The notes beneath the pieces were generated by a model that was given only the letters and a program-made list of their open reading frames with translations, was not told where the DNA came from and did no database searches. From Gordonia sediminis (GTDB taxonomy: Bacteria > Actinomycetota > Actinomycetes > Mycobacteriales > Mycobacteriaceae): a DNA stretch of 64,000 bases. Position 1 is the first letter of the stretch. Each line of letters starts with the position of its first letter. The stretch lies in NCBI GenBank assembly GCA_004193205.1, contig RZUM01000001.1, positions 329,009-393,008 on the forward strand. Reading direction: 5' to 3'. Positions 49,912 to 58,937 of this stretch are shown piece by piece. Both the position numbers and the translations under genes were made by a program.

Positions 49912-50913
49912 TCACAGTTTCACCAGCGTGCGGCCGCGGACCGCACCGGCGAGGATGCTGCCCGCAGTGGCCTGAACATCCTCCAGCGCGACCTCGGTGG
50001 CGATGCTGCCGGCCAGGTTGCTCGGCTTCAGGTCGGTGCCGAGTCGCTTCCAGACCGCGGCGCGGACATCCGGCGGGCACTGCACCGAATCGATGCCGAG
50101 CAGGTTGACGCCGCGCAGGATGAACGGCAGCACCGTGGTGGTCAGCGCGATGCCGCCGGTAAGGCCGCAGGTCGCGACCGATCCGCGGTAGCGGGTGGAG
50201 CGCAGCAGATAGGCGAGGGTGTCACCACCGACCGGGTCGACGGCGCCGGCCCACCGTTCGGCGTCCAGGGGTGGGGCGTCGGCGGCGGAGACCTCGTCGC
50301 GGTGGAGGATCTCGGTGGCGCCGAGGTCGCGCAGGAAGTCGTGTTCGGACTCCTTGCCGGTGCTGGCCGAGACGTCGTAGCCGAGGCCGGCGAGCATGTT
50401 GACGGCGGTGCTGCCGACGCCGCCGGTCGCGCCGGTCACCAGCACCCGGCCGTCGCCGGGGGTGACCCCGTTGTCCTCGAGTCGCTGAATCGACAGTCCC
50501 GCAGTGAATCCCGCGGTTCCCAGCAGCATTGCCTGCTTGAGGGTGAGTCCCTCGGGCAGCGGCTCGAGCCAGTCGGCGGGCAGTCGGGTGTACTCCGAGT
50601 AGCCGCCGAAGTGCGCGATGCCGAGGTCGCGGCCGATGGCGATCACTTCCTGTCCGACCTCGAACCGTGGGTCGTTGGACTCGGCGACGGTGCCGGCGAG
50701 GTCGATGCCCGGGACCATCGGATATGACTGCACCACAGGACTTTCCGGCAGGATGGCGAGCCCGTCCTTGTAGTTGATGCTGGAGTACTGCACCTGCACG
50801 GTGACGTCGCCGGCGGGCAGGTCGTCGAAGGTCAGCTCCTGGATGCCGGCGGCGAAACCGCCGTCGTCCTTGTTGAGCACGAACGCCCGAAACGGTTGGG
50901 TGGCAAGGGTCAT
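49912..50913 (-). CDS. MDR-family reductase, AcuI/YhdH type
   Basis: 333 aa. 'VQVQYSSINYKDGLAILPESPVVQSYPMVPGIDLAGTV' and 'VLVTGATGGVGSTAVNMLAGLGYDVSASTGK' are the hallmarks of the YhdH/AcuI branch, zinc-free NADPH-dependent enoyl reductases such as acrylyl-CoA reductase. Last gene of the eight-gene operon, one base after the acyl-CoA dehydrogenase stop. It would reduce an unsaturated acyl-CoA or quinone-like product. Confidence 0.87.
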   Translation of the reverse strand: MTLATQPFRAFVLNKDDGGFAAGIQELTFDDLPAGDVTVQVQYSSINYKDGLAILPESPVVQSYPMVPGIDLAGTVAESNDPRFEVGQEVIAIGRDLGIAHFGGYSEYTRLPADWLEPLPEGLTLKQAMLLGTAGFTAGLSIQRLEDNGVTPGDGRVLVTGATGGVGSTAVNMLAGLGYDVSASTGKESEHDFLRDLGATEILHRDEVSAADAPPLDAERWAGAVDPVGGDTLAYLLRSTRYRGSVATCGLTGGIALTTTVLPFILRGVNLLGIDSVQCPPDVRAAVWKRLGTDLKPSNLAGSIATEVALEDVQATAGSILAGAVRGRTLVKL

Positions 50914-50914
50914 G

Positions 50915-52168
50915 TCACTCTCCTGTGGTGATCGATGTGGTTGGATATCCGGTCGCGACCTCGACCTCCATCGGGTCGGCCATGTCGAGCACGAGGCTCG
51001 CTATGCGGTCGCGATGCCATTCGGCCGAGCCGAGCAATGCGGCGTCGGTGAAGGCACGTTTGAGGTATAGGTGCACCTCGTGTTCCCAGGTGAAGCCGAT
51101 GCCGCCGTGTGACTGCACCGCGTCCCGGGCGATCCGGGTCGACGCCGCCGAGCACACGGCCTGCGCGATCGACGCGGCGAGATCCGGGTCGTCGGTGCCG
51201 TCCTGCAGCGCCCACGCCCCGTGATAGGCCACCGACCGCGCGTGCTCCTGCTCGACGAGCATGTCCGCGAGCCGATGCTTGACCGCCTGGAAGGAGCCGA
51301 TCGGCCGGCCGAACTGCAACCTGGTCTTTGCGTACTCGACGCAGATGTCGAGCAGGTGTTGGGAGCCGCCGACCTGTTCTGCCGCAAGCAATACCGCGCC
51401 GACGCGCAGGGCGTGGTCGCGGATTGCGTTGGCGTCGTGCGGTTCGGCGATCAGTTGGGCCGGCGCGTTGTGGAACCGGATGTGCGCCTGGGGCCGGGTT
51501 TGGTCCATCGTCGTCAGCCGGGTGCGGTGCACGCCGGGAGCGGTGGCGTCGACGAGCAGCAGCACGATGCCGTCGGGTCCGGATGCGACGACAAGGAGGT
51601 CGTCGGCGTCGGCCGCGTCGACCACCTGTGCGGCGACGCCGGTGAGGTGCCACCCGTCGGCGTCGACGGTGGCGGTGATGTTCTCGGCGTCGGTGGTGGC
51701 GGTCGCGGTGGTGGCGTTGTCGGTGGTGGCGTTGTCGACGAAGGCGGCGGTGCGCGTGCCGTCGATCAGCGCGCCGAGGGCCTGGTCGCGGACCGGTGAC
51801 GGTGGTGCGGCGGCCAGGGCCGGGATGGACAGCATGAGGGTGCCGAACAGGGGACCGCAGAACATGGCCGCGCCCAATTCTTCGACGACGATGGCCGCGT
51901 CCACGAGGCCGCCGCCGGACCCGCCGAGGTCCTCCGGAACCCCCAACCCGAGCACGCCCAGTTCGGCGCCGAGCCGCGACCAGTCGCGCCGGTCGAACGC
52001 GGGTGTGGCGGCCAGCAGGCGTCGGACGGTCGCCTGGTCGGATCGCTCGGCGCAGAACCGGCGGACCGCGGCCCGGAGTTCCTGCTGTTCGTCGGTGACG
52101 GCGAACTCCTCGTGGATGATGCTGTCAGCGTTGATGTCTGGGTCGAGTGTCGCTGTGAGTTCAGCCAC
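50915..52168 (-). CDS. Acyl-CoA dehydrogenase (alpha-type, divergent)
   Basis: 417 aa from GTG 52168, with AAGGAGG and an 8-bp overlap with the previous gene. It keeps the fold ('LGAELGVLGLGVPEDLGGSG', 'TRLQFGRPIGSFQAVKHRLADMLV', 'QSHGGIGFTWEHEVHLYLKRA') but replaces the flavin-loop motif by an Ala/Thr-rich low-complexity stretch near residues 145-165 ('DNATTDNATTATATTDAE'). Such divergent subunits pair with a regular subunit as heteromers in steroid or side-chain catabolism in actinobacteria. The preceding gene is the regular partner, so an alpha-beta complex is likely. Confidence 0.85.
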   Translation of the reverse strand: MAELTATLDPDINADSIIHEEFAVTDEQQELRAAVRRFCAERSDQATVRRLLAATPAFDRRDWSRLGAELGVLGLGVPEDLGGSGGGLVDAAIVVEELGAAMFCGPLFGTLMLSIPALAAAPPSPVRDQALGALIDGTRTAAFVDNATTDNATTATATTDAENITATVDADGWHLTGVAAQVVDAADADDLLVVASGPDGIVLLLVDATAPGVHRTRLTTMDQTRPQAHIRFHNAPAQLIAEPHDANAIRDHALRVGAVLLAAEQVGGSQHLLDICVEYAKTRLQFGRPIGSFQAVKHRLADMLVEQEHARSVAYHGAWALQDGTDDPDLAASIAQAVCSAASTRIARDAVQSHGGIGFTWEHEVHLYLKRAFTDAALLGSAEWHRDRIASLVLDMADPMEVEVATGYPTTSITTGE

Positions 52169-53357
52169 GGGGCACCTCCTTCCAGGGTCGTCCGGCGTCG
52201 GCGCGCAGGTCGCCGGGCAGGCCCAGGACCCGTTCGCCGAGGATGTTGCGCAGCACTTCGGAGGTGCCGCCCTCGATGGTGTTGGCGCGCGACCGCAGGA
52301 ACCGGTGCTGCAGCGGGCCGCCGCGGTTGGCTTCCTCGGGTCCGACATCGTGCATCGAATAGTCCTCGTAGAGAGTGCTTTCCGGCCCGAGCAGGTCCAT
52401 GCAGAACTCGTAGACGCGTTGGTTGAGTTCGGCGCCGACGAGCTTGTCGATCGAGCCCTCCGGGCCGGGGCCGCTGACGGTGGCGGCCGCGCGGCCGCGT
52501 TCGGCGGTGAGGCGGCCGGCTTCGGCGCGCAGCCACAGCCGGGTGAGTCGGTCGCGCAGGACCGGGGTCTGGCGGTGTGGCCGTTGGGTCCACAGGGCGA
52601 CGGCGTCCTCGATGGTGCCCTCGCCGCGGCGGCTGCCGCTCGCGCCGATGGTGGTGCGCTCGTTCATGAGGGTGGTCATCGCGACGCGCCAGCCGTCGCC
52701 GACGTCGCCGAGTCGGTGTGCGTCGGGAATGCGGACGTCGGTCAGGTAGACCTCGTTGAACTCGGCTTGCCCGGTCATCTGTCGCAGCGGCCGCACCTCG
52801 ACGCCCGGTGCGTGCATGTCGACGACAAAGTAGGTGAGGCCCTTGTGTTTTGGCACGTCCGGGTCGGTGCGCGCGATCAGCAGTGCCCAGCTCGCGCGGT
52901 GTGCGAGGGTGGTCCACACCTTCTGGCCGTTGACGACCCACTCGTCGCCGTCGCGGACGGCCGAGGTGGCGAGGCCCGCGAGGTCGGAGCCGGCGCCCGG
53001 CTCGGAGAAGAGCTGGCACCAGATCTCCTCGGCGGTCGCCAGCGGACGCAGCCAACGGCGCTTGAGCTCGTCGGTCAGCGCGTGCTCGACGAGGGTCGGC
53101 GCGGCCATACCGTAGCCGATCAGGTTGAGGTTCGTCAGCGGCGGTGCGCCCGCCTCTTCGACGATGCGGTCGGCGACGGACTGCAGTCCGCGCGGGACCC
53201 CGAGGCCGCCCATGGTCTCGGGGAAGTGCACCCACGACAGCCCGGCGTCATACCAGGCGCCGACGAACTCTTCGATCGGCACCGACCGAGGATCGTGGTC
53301 GGTGATCACGGCGCGGGCGGCGGCTGCCACGAGTGCTGAATTATTGTCAGAGGTCAC
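52161..53357 (-). CDS. Acyl-CoA dehydrogenase (regular subunit)
   Basis: 398 aa from GTG 53357; the longer frame enters the repeat array. 'QLFSEPGAGSDLAGLATSAV' (flavin/substrate loop), 'VNGQKVWTTLAHRASWALLIART', 'GQAEFNEVYLTDVRIP' and 'RANTIEGGTSEVLRNILGERVLGLP' are all canonical. Likely oxidises an acyl-CoA together with the following subunit. The repeat array and 358 bp separate it from the thiolase-like gene upstream in the same operon, so a secondary promoter is possible. Confidence 0.9.
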   Translation of the reverse strand: MTSDNNSALVAAAARAVITDHDPRSVPIEEFVGAWYDAGLSWVHFPETMGGLGVPRGLQSVADRIVEEAGAPPLTNLNLIGYGMAAPTLVEHALTDELKRRWLRPLATAEEIWCQLFSEPGAGSDLAGLATSAVRDGDEWVVNGQKVWTTLAHRASWALLIARTDPDVPKHKGLTYFVVDMHAPGVEVRPLRQMTGQAEFNEVYLTDVRIPDAHRLGDVGDGWRVAMTTLMNERTTIGASGSRRGEGTIEDAVALWTQRPHRQTPVLRDRLTRLWLRAEAGRLTAERGRAAATVSGPGPEGSIDKLVGAELNQRVYEFCMDLLGPESTLYEDYSMHDVGPEEANRGGPLQHRFLRSRANTIEGGTSEVLRNILGERVLGLPGDLRADAGRPWKEVPRG

Positions 53358-53423
53358 GTTCGCTGCTTTCCGAACTCTGTTCGCATGGTTGTCCTTTCGG
53401 TTGATTGGGAAGAGTCGCGCCCC

Positions 53424-53780
53424 CCGCTGGTCGAGAAGCGCGAGGCCCCAGCCGAGCGCGCGTATCGAGACCACTCGCCCCCCGCTGGTCGAGTAGCCCG
53501 CGAGGCCCCAGCCGAACGCGCGTATCGAGACCACTCGCCCCCCCGCTGGTCGAGTAGCCCGCGAGGCGCCAGCCGAACGCGCGTATCGACACCACTCGCA
53601 CCCCCCGCTGGTCGAGTAGCCCGCGAGGCCCCAGCCGAGCGCGCGTATCGAGACCACTTCCATTGTCAGACCAGTGATCTCGGCCTCGATACGCATGCTC
53701 GCTAGCGCTCGGAGCCTACTCGATCAGCTTTGCTGCCCCTCCCAGCCGAGCGAGCGTATCGAGACCACTCGCGCTGGTCA
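53424..53780. repeat. Interspersed repeat cluster: four direct, one inverted, one partial copy
   Basis: Direct copies begin at 53424, 53482, 53543 and 53605 (CCGCTGGTCGAGTAGCCCGCGAG ... GCGCGTATCGAGACCACTCG, period 58-62 bp). An inverted copy occupies about 53678-53729, and a partial direct copy (53736-53780) ends inside the thiolase-like gene. The family matches the arrays near 32 kb and 63.7 kb but with different centres. No gene is supported between 53358 and 53715. Confidence 0.9.
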
Positions 53781-54834
53781 GTGGTGCAAGGGAGTTCTCC
53801 CCGACGGTGACGACGACGGCGACGGTGCGGCCGACGTCGGTGGCGAGCAGTGCGCCGGCGCGGCCGCCGGTCGCTTCGAGAGCGCCCACCATGCTCACCA
53901 GCGATCGCAACGGGCCGGACCGGACGAGTCGCCCGAAGCCGAGCTCTCCGCCGCGCGGATTCACCAGATATTCGCTGATGCCGGTCGACTTGATCCAGGC
54001 GAGTGGTGTCGCCGGATCGTCCTCGGGCAGCTCGAGCTGGTCGAGATGCGCCGCATCGACGCCGCACGGCGCGAGCAGTGCGTCGAAGGTCTTGGTGTCG
54101 AGCGGTGCCACGGCGTCGCCCCCGCGCGCGCTGCACACCGTCCGCAGGCTGGCCCGCCACGGCAGCCCGAGCTCGAGCGCCCGTGCGCGGCTCGTGACGA
54201 TCACCGCGCTGGAGCCGCGGGCCGGTGTCGGCTCGGGTGAACGCCCACAACGGAACACGTCGGACAGGTAGCCCGGTGCCGTCGCGACGATCTCGCGGGT
54301 GAAGTCGCCCGCCCGGGAGCACTCCAACGAGCGGGCATACGACGTGTGGGTCCAGCTCAGCACGTCGTCGACGTCGACGTGCCACCGGTTCGGTGCCGCC
54401 GCTGCCCGCGCAGGCGGGTGATCGTCGAAATCACCATGCCCGAGCGCGCCGGAGCCGAAGTCGCTCGCCGCCACCACCGCAACCAGGTCCGGCTGCGCCT
54501 CGACAGCCTTGAGGGCCTGTTCCAGGCTGACCGCGCTCGTCGCGCTGACCTGGGTGTGCAGCCCGAACGGCGGCTTCTCGAACCGCCACCCGGAGTCGGC
54601 GAGCGAACCGGCGTGCGGGGAGTCGGTGGGCAGATATCGAGGGTCGGCGAGGAACAGCTCACCGACGGTCGACACGTCGACGCCAGACCGGTCGAGCAGG
54701 GCACCGATGACACCCTCGAGGATCTGCGAGGGCGTCTCGGGCACACCCGGCCGGTCGGGAATCACCGCCGACCGGCAGGCGTCGACGAGCACCACCTCGG
54801 TGGCCTCGGCGGCGGTGACAGCGACGGCGGTCAT
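53716..54834 (-). CDS. Thiolase-like protein without the catalytic Cys
   Basis: 372 aa from ATG 54834, which overlaps the stop of the enoyl-CoA hydratase gene. The fold is that of thiolases ('VVLVDACRSAVIPDRPGV', 'EYLVNPRGGELGFGRLVRSGPL') but where the nucleophilic Cys of the 'C-x-SG' motif should be (about residues 95-103) it reads 'QVSATSAVS'. C-terminal 'C-x-G' is also absent. So it is probably a non-catalytic partner of the SCP2/DitF-like kind, as seen next to steroid aldolases. The last ~17 residues are encoded by an interspersed repeat. Confidence 0.75.
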   Translation of the reverse strand: MTAVAVTAAEATEVVLVDACRSAVIPDRPGVPETPSQILEGVIGALLDRSGVDVSTVGELFLADPRYLPTDSPHAGSLADSGWRFEKPPFGLHTQVSATSAVSLEQALKAVEAQPDLVAVVAASDFGSGALGHGDFDDHPPARAAAAPNRWHVDVDDVLSWTHTSYARSLECSRAGDFTREIVATAPGYLSDVFRCGRSPEPTPARGSSAVIVTSRARALELGLPWRASLRTVCSARGGDAVAPLDTKTFDALLAPCGVDAAHLDQLELPEDDPATPLAWIKSTGISEYLVNPRGGELGFGRLVRSGPLRSLVSMVGALEATGGRAGALLATDVGRTVAVVVTVGENSLAPLTSASGLDTLARLGGAAKLIE

Positions 54835-55700
54835 GACCGCGCCCCCACCGCATCCCCGAAGGTCTTGGCCATGAACGACGGATCGATCAGCATGCCGTGG
54901 ACCTGCTGGTTGTGACTGTGGCACAGCTGGTGGTAGGCGAACGACGTCTGCATCGCGGTCGCGCGGCCCTGGTTGTCCTGCGCCACGTTGACCGCCTCCT
55001 TCGCCAGCCGCAGGGCGAACAACGGTTTCTCCGCGATCCGCCTCGCCAGCGCGAGGGTGAAGTCGGACAGTTGATCACGGGCGACGACGTGGTTCACCAT
55101 GCCGAGCTGACGCGCCTCGGCCGCCGACAGGAAGTCGGAGGTGAACAGCATCTCCTTGGCCTTGCGCACCCCCACCTCGAACGGGTGGTTGAAGAATTCG
55201 ACGCCCGCCACACCCATCGAGATCGTGTTGTCCTGGAACTGTGCGTCGTCGGCGGCGATCACCAGGTCGCACGGCCACACCAGCATCAGTCCGCCCGCGA
55301 TCACCTTGCCCTGGACCTCGGCGATGGTCGGTTTGGGCAGGTTGCGCCAGCGTTCGGAGAGCCCGAGGTACATCTCCTTCTCCACCGCCATCTGGGATTG
55401 CGCACCGTCGCAACCGAATCCGCACCACGTCCCGACCCGATCGTGTGCCTCGATCACCCCGAGTGCGTCGGCCTCCCGCAGGTCGTGTCCGGAGGAGAAG
55501 TGTGGTCCGTTCGCGGCGAGGATGATGACGCTGACCGAATCATCCTGTGCGGCGATGTCGAAGGCGTCGTTGAGTTCGTACAGCAGACGCATACTCTGCG
55601 CGTTGCGAGCGTCGACGCGGTTGAGCACGATCCGCGCGACCTTCTCGGCGGGCCGCTCGTAGACGATGGTCTCGAACTCGGGCGCAGTCGAACCGTTCAT
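54831..55700 (-). CDS. Enoyl-CoA hydratase/isomerase
   Basis: 289 aa from ATG 55700 (GGGTAGGGG upstream). Crotonase core: 'RIVLNRVDARNAQSMRLLYEL', 'HFSSGHDLREADAL', 'PTIAEVQGKVIAGGLMLVWPCDLVIAADDAQF'. An insertion between strands ('EAHDRVGTWCGFGCDGAQ') lengthens the protein relative to the ~260 aa norm. Fourth gene of the catabolic operon, coupled by ATGA to the thiolase-like gene. Confidence 0.88.
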   Translation of the reverse strand: MNGSTAPEFETIVYERPAEKVARIVLNRVDARNAQSMRLLYELNDAFDIAAQDDSVSVIILAANGPHFSSGHDLREADALGVIEAHDRVGTWCGFGCDGAQSQMAVEKEMYLGLSERWRNLPKPTIAEVQGKVIAGGLMLVWPCDLVIAADDAQFQDNTISMGVAGVEFFNHPFEVGVRKAKEMLFTSDFLSAAEARQLGMVNHVVARDQLSDFTLALARRIAEKPLFALRLAKEAVNVAQDNQGRATAMQTSFAYHQLCHSHNQQVHGMLIDPSFMAKTFGDAVGARS

Positions 55701-55710
55701 GGCGACACCC

Positions 55711-57192
55711 CTACCCTTGCAGCCGGGAGACGGTGTCGGCGACCGCACCGGCGGCCATCGCCGCGGCGCCGGCCACCCGCTCCGGGGTGAGCGGCGGAAG
55801 CAGGTTGGGCACCAGCGCCACCGGCAGATCGCTCTGCGCGATCGGGCGGTGATGAGAGAAGGTGTCGAACCCCGCCTTGCCGTGGTAGGCGCCCGATCCG
55901 CTCATTCCGGCACCGCCGAACGGCACGTCGTCGTTGCTGTAGGAGAGCGCGAAGTCGTTGCGCGACACCGCACCCGACGTCGTGTTCAGCACGAAGCGCT
56001 GGAAGTCAGGGGTGTCGCCGCCGAACCAGTACGAGGACAGCGGATGTTCACCCGCCGATGCGTAGGAGATCGCCTCGTCGATGTGGTCGTAGGTGTGCAG
56101 CACCAGCACCGGCCCGAAGATCTCCTCGCCGTGGATCGCGGCGTCGGCGGCGACGTCGACGAGCAGGGTTGGCGGGATGCGGCGTGCCTCGGTGAGCGGC
56201 AGGCGGTGTCGTTCGTCGTCGGGGACGATGACGATCTCGGTGGCGCCCGTGGCCTTTGCATCGTCGATGAGTCCGGTGACGCGCGTGTAGTTGGCGTCGT
56301 TGATGATCGACACCACGTCGGGGTTGTCGGCGAAGGTCGGGAAGTAGGTTCCGATCGCGGCGCGGTAGGCGTCGATGAACTCCTGCTTCTTCGACGCCGG
56401 GACGAACGCGTAGTCCGGCGAGAGACACACCTGGCCGTTGTTGAGCATCCGGCCGCCCGCGATACGCACTGCGGCGTCCGCGATATCGCCGTCGGGACCG
56501 ACGATGGCCGGGTTCTTGCCGCCGAGTTCCAGCGTGACCGGGACGAGGTTGCGCCCGGCCGCCGTGGCGACGAGACGGCCGACCTTCGGCGAGCCGGTGA
56601 AGAACAGGTGGTCGAAACGCAACTCGCTGAAAGCCTGTGCGGTGGCGAGACCACCCCCGACCACGACGACCTCCTCCGGGCTCATCCGGGTCGCGACGGC
56701 CCGCGCGAACACCTCAGCGGTGCGGGGTGTCATGTCGGAGAACTTGATCATCACCCGGTTGCCGGCGGCGAGCGCCTCGACGGCCGGGGCGAACACCAGC
56801 ACGACCGGGAAGTTCCACGGACCGATCACGCCGACAACGCCTTTCGGACGATGCTGGATGGAGGTCGGGATCAGGCCACCGAGCCCGGCCTCGGCCGTGG
56901 TCGGCGCCATCCACTCCTCGAGGTGCTCGCGGGTGTAGGTGATCGACTGCAGCGCGCCGAGGATGTCGATCTCCATCGACGTGGTCGCCGGGCGGTTGCC
57001 GTAGTCGGCGGCCAGCGCCTCGGCGAGTTCGTCGGTGTGCTCGAGCACAGCGGCGACCAGGCGGTCGATGCGGTCGCGGCGGGTCGCGGCGTCGGGGATC
57101 GGGTCGGCGGACTGGGCGGCGCGCTGCGCGTCGAGCAGGCGCTGCAGCTCGGCGGCGCTGACCTCAGCGGTGATGTCGGTGGTGACGCTCAT
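55711..57192 (-). CDS. Aldehyde dehydrogenase, coniferyl-aldehyde type (class 3)
   Basis: 493 aa from ATG 57192. 'GVVGVIGPWNFPVVLVFAPAVEALAAGNRVMIKFSD', 'FTGSPKVGRLV', 'VTLELGGKNPAIVG' and the nucleophile Cys256 in 'NNGQVCLSPDYAFVP' identify the family; the 'NGQVC.SPDY' form is that of coniferyl-aldehyde and medium-chain semialdehyde dehydrogenases. It would oxidise the aldehyde released by the ThDP enzyme to an acid for the acyl-CoA ligase. Coupled by ATGA to the ligase gene. Confidence 0.9.
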   Translation of the reverse strand: MSVTTDITAEVSAAELQRLLDAQRAAQSADPIPDAATRRDRIDRLVAAVLEHTDELAEALAADYGNRPATTSMEIDILGALQSITYTREHLEEWMAPTTAEAGLGGLIPTSIQHRPKGVVGVIGPWNFPVVLVFAPAVEALAAGNRVMIKFSDMTPRTAEVFARAVATRMSPEEVVVVGGGLATAQAFSELRFDHLFFTGSPKVGRLVATAAGRNLVPVTLELGGKNPAIVGPDGDIADAAVRIAGGRMLNNGQVCLSPDYAFVPASKKQEFIDAYRAAIGTYFPTFADNPDVVSIINDANYTRVTGLIDDAKATGATEIVIVPDDERHRLPLTEARRIPPTLLVDVAADAAIHGEEIFGPVLVLHTYDHIDEAISYASAGEHPLSSYWFGGDTPDFQRFVLNTTSGAVSRNDFALSYSNDDVPFGGAGMSGSGAYHGKAGFDTFSHHRPIAQSDLPVALVPNLLPPLTPERVAGAAAMAAGAVADTVSRLQG

Positions 57193-58889
57193 TTCACGAG
57201 CTCCTTTTCTGCGGGCGTGCCATCGGTGGCGGACTGCGATGCGGGAACATTCTGGAGGGCGACGTTTTTCGCCCACCGGTAGTCGGCCTTGCCGGCCGGA
57301 CTGCGGACGATCCGCTCGACGCGGACGAAGTCCTTGGGCAGCTTGTAGCGGGCCAGGCGATGCTCGAGGTCGGTGCGCAGTTCGTCGTCGCCGGGGTCCT
57401 GGCCGGCGGCGATCTCGACCACGGCGACCACCTCGTTGCCCCACCGGTCGCTGGGGCGGCCGACGACCACGACGTCGTCGACAGCGGGATGCACGATGAG
57501 TGCGTCCTCGACCTCTTCGGCGTAGATCTTCTCGCCGCCGGAATTGATGGTCACCGAGTCGCGGCCGAGGAGTTCGATGCCGCCGTCGGCGAGGTGGCGG
57601 GCCCGGTCGCCGGGGATGGCGACGGTGCGCCCGTCGATGGTCGGGAAGGTGCGCCGCGTCTTGTCCTCGTCGCCGAGGTAGCCGAGAGGGATTGCGCCCC
57701 AACGTCCCAGCCACCCGGCGTCGGGGTCGCCGGGGGCGAGGATGCGGGTGTGGTCGTCGTCGACGACGCAACTGCCGGGAGCCGCGGTGAACACGCCCGA
57801 GGTGGCCGGCACCGCGGCGACGCTGATGTTCGACAGCTGCGAACCGGTCTCCGACGAGCCGGCGACGTCGGCGATCGCGATGTGCGGCAGCGCGTCGAGG
57901 ATGCGTTGTTTGACCGCGGCGCTGAGGATCGCGCCGCCGGTGCCCATCATCTGGATCGTCGCGCCGCTGTGGCCGCCGCGGTCGAACTCGTCCACCAGCG
58001 GGGTGGCGAACGAGTTGCCGACCATGTTCATCAGCATCACGCCCTCGGCGTCGATCACCTCCCAGATCGACCGTGCGTCAAGGCGGTCGACGACGGACGG
58101 GAACACCACGGTCCCGCCGGAGAGGATGCCCGCCAGCGCCACCCATTGGGCGGCGGCATGCATCAGCGGTGGCGTCGGCAGCACCACGCGCGGTTCCGAC
58201 GCCGCGACCCGCTCGAGTCCCTCCTCCAGGGTGGCGACCTCGAACATGCCCGCGGGGAGGAACGCGGCCAGCGAGCTTTCCAGGATTTCGGCCTGGGTCC
58301 ACAGCACACCCTTGGGCATGCCGGTGGTGCCGCCGGTGTAGACGACGTAGAGGTCGTCGGGGTCGGGCTCGGTGGCCGGCGGCGTCGGGTCGGCGGCGGC
58401 GAGGGCGTCCTCGTAGTCGAGCGCGCCGGGCAGCAGCGCATTGCCCGACTCGTCGGCCACCTGCAGCAGCAGGGCGGGCTTCTGATTCAGCGAGTCGAGA
58501 ACCGCACCGAGGGTGGGCGCGAACCGCGCGTGGTAGACGATCGCCCGCGCCGACGCATCGTTGAGCAGGTACGCCAGCTCCGACTCGACGTAGCGGTAGT
58601 TGACGTTGAACGACGTGGCCCGCGCGGTGTCGGCGCCGAGCATCCCCTCGAGGTATTCGTTGCCGTTGAGCAGGTACAGCGCGACGAGGTCCTGGCCGGT
58701 TTCCCACGGCTGGAGTTCATTGCGCGCAGTGTTGATACCGATCCCGTGCGAGAGAAGCAGATTCGCCAGTCGGTTGACCCGCTCGGCGACGGTCGCGTAG
58801 GTGAGCCGTCGGTCGCGGAACACGATGGCGTCCCGGTCCGGGGTCAGCGCGGCGACTCCGGCGAAGAGAGTGGCGTGGTTGTATCTCAT
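57189..58889 (-). CDS. AMP-dependent acyl-CoA synthetase
   Basis: 566 aa. P-loop 'YVVYTGGTTGMPKGV', 'AGSSETGSQL' (A5), 'GDRARHLADGGIELLGRDSVTINSGGEKIYAEEVE' (A7-A8) and the C-terminal Lys in 'SPAGKADYRWAK' (A10). The FadD3-like subgroup activates ring-degradation intermediates in mycobacteria and rhodococci. It makes the CoA ester used by the two dehydrogenases. Second gene of the operon, 48 bp after the ThDP-enzyme gene. Confidence 0.9.
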   Translation of the reverse strand: MRYNHATLFAGVAALTPDRDAIVFRDRRLTYATVAERVNRLANLLLSHGIGINTARNELQPWETGQDLVALYLLNGNEYLEGMLGADTARATSFNVNYRYVESELAYLLNDASARAIVYHARFAPTLGAVLDSLNQKPALLLQVADESGNALLPGALDYEDALAAADPTPPATEPDPDDLYVVYTGGTTGMPKGVLWTQAEILESSLAAFLPAGMFEVATLEEGLERVAASEPRVVLPTPPLMHAAAQWVALAGILSGGTVVFPSVVDRLDARSIWEVIDAEGVMLMNMVGNSFATPLVDEFDRGGHSGATIQMMGTGGAILSAAVKQRILDALPHIAIADVAGSSETGSQLSNISVAAVPATSGVFTAAPGSCVVDDDHTRILAPGDPDAGWLGRWGAIPLGYLGDEDKTRRTFPTIDGRTVAIPGDRARHLADGGIELLGRDSVTINSGGEKIYAEEVEDALIVHPAVDDVVVVGRPSDRWGNEVVAVVEIAAGQDPGDDELRTDLEHRLARYKLPKDFVRVERIVRSPAGKADYRWAKNVALQNVPASQSATDGTPAEKELVK

Positions 58890-58937
58890 GTCAGGCTCCC
58901 TGGTGGTTGGGCAGGTGCGGGCGGTGATGGAACAGGC

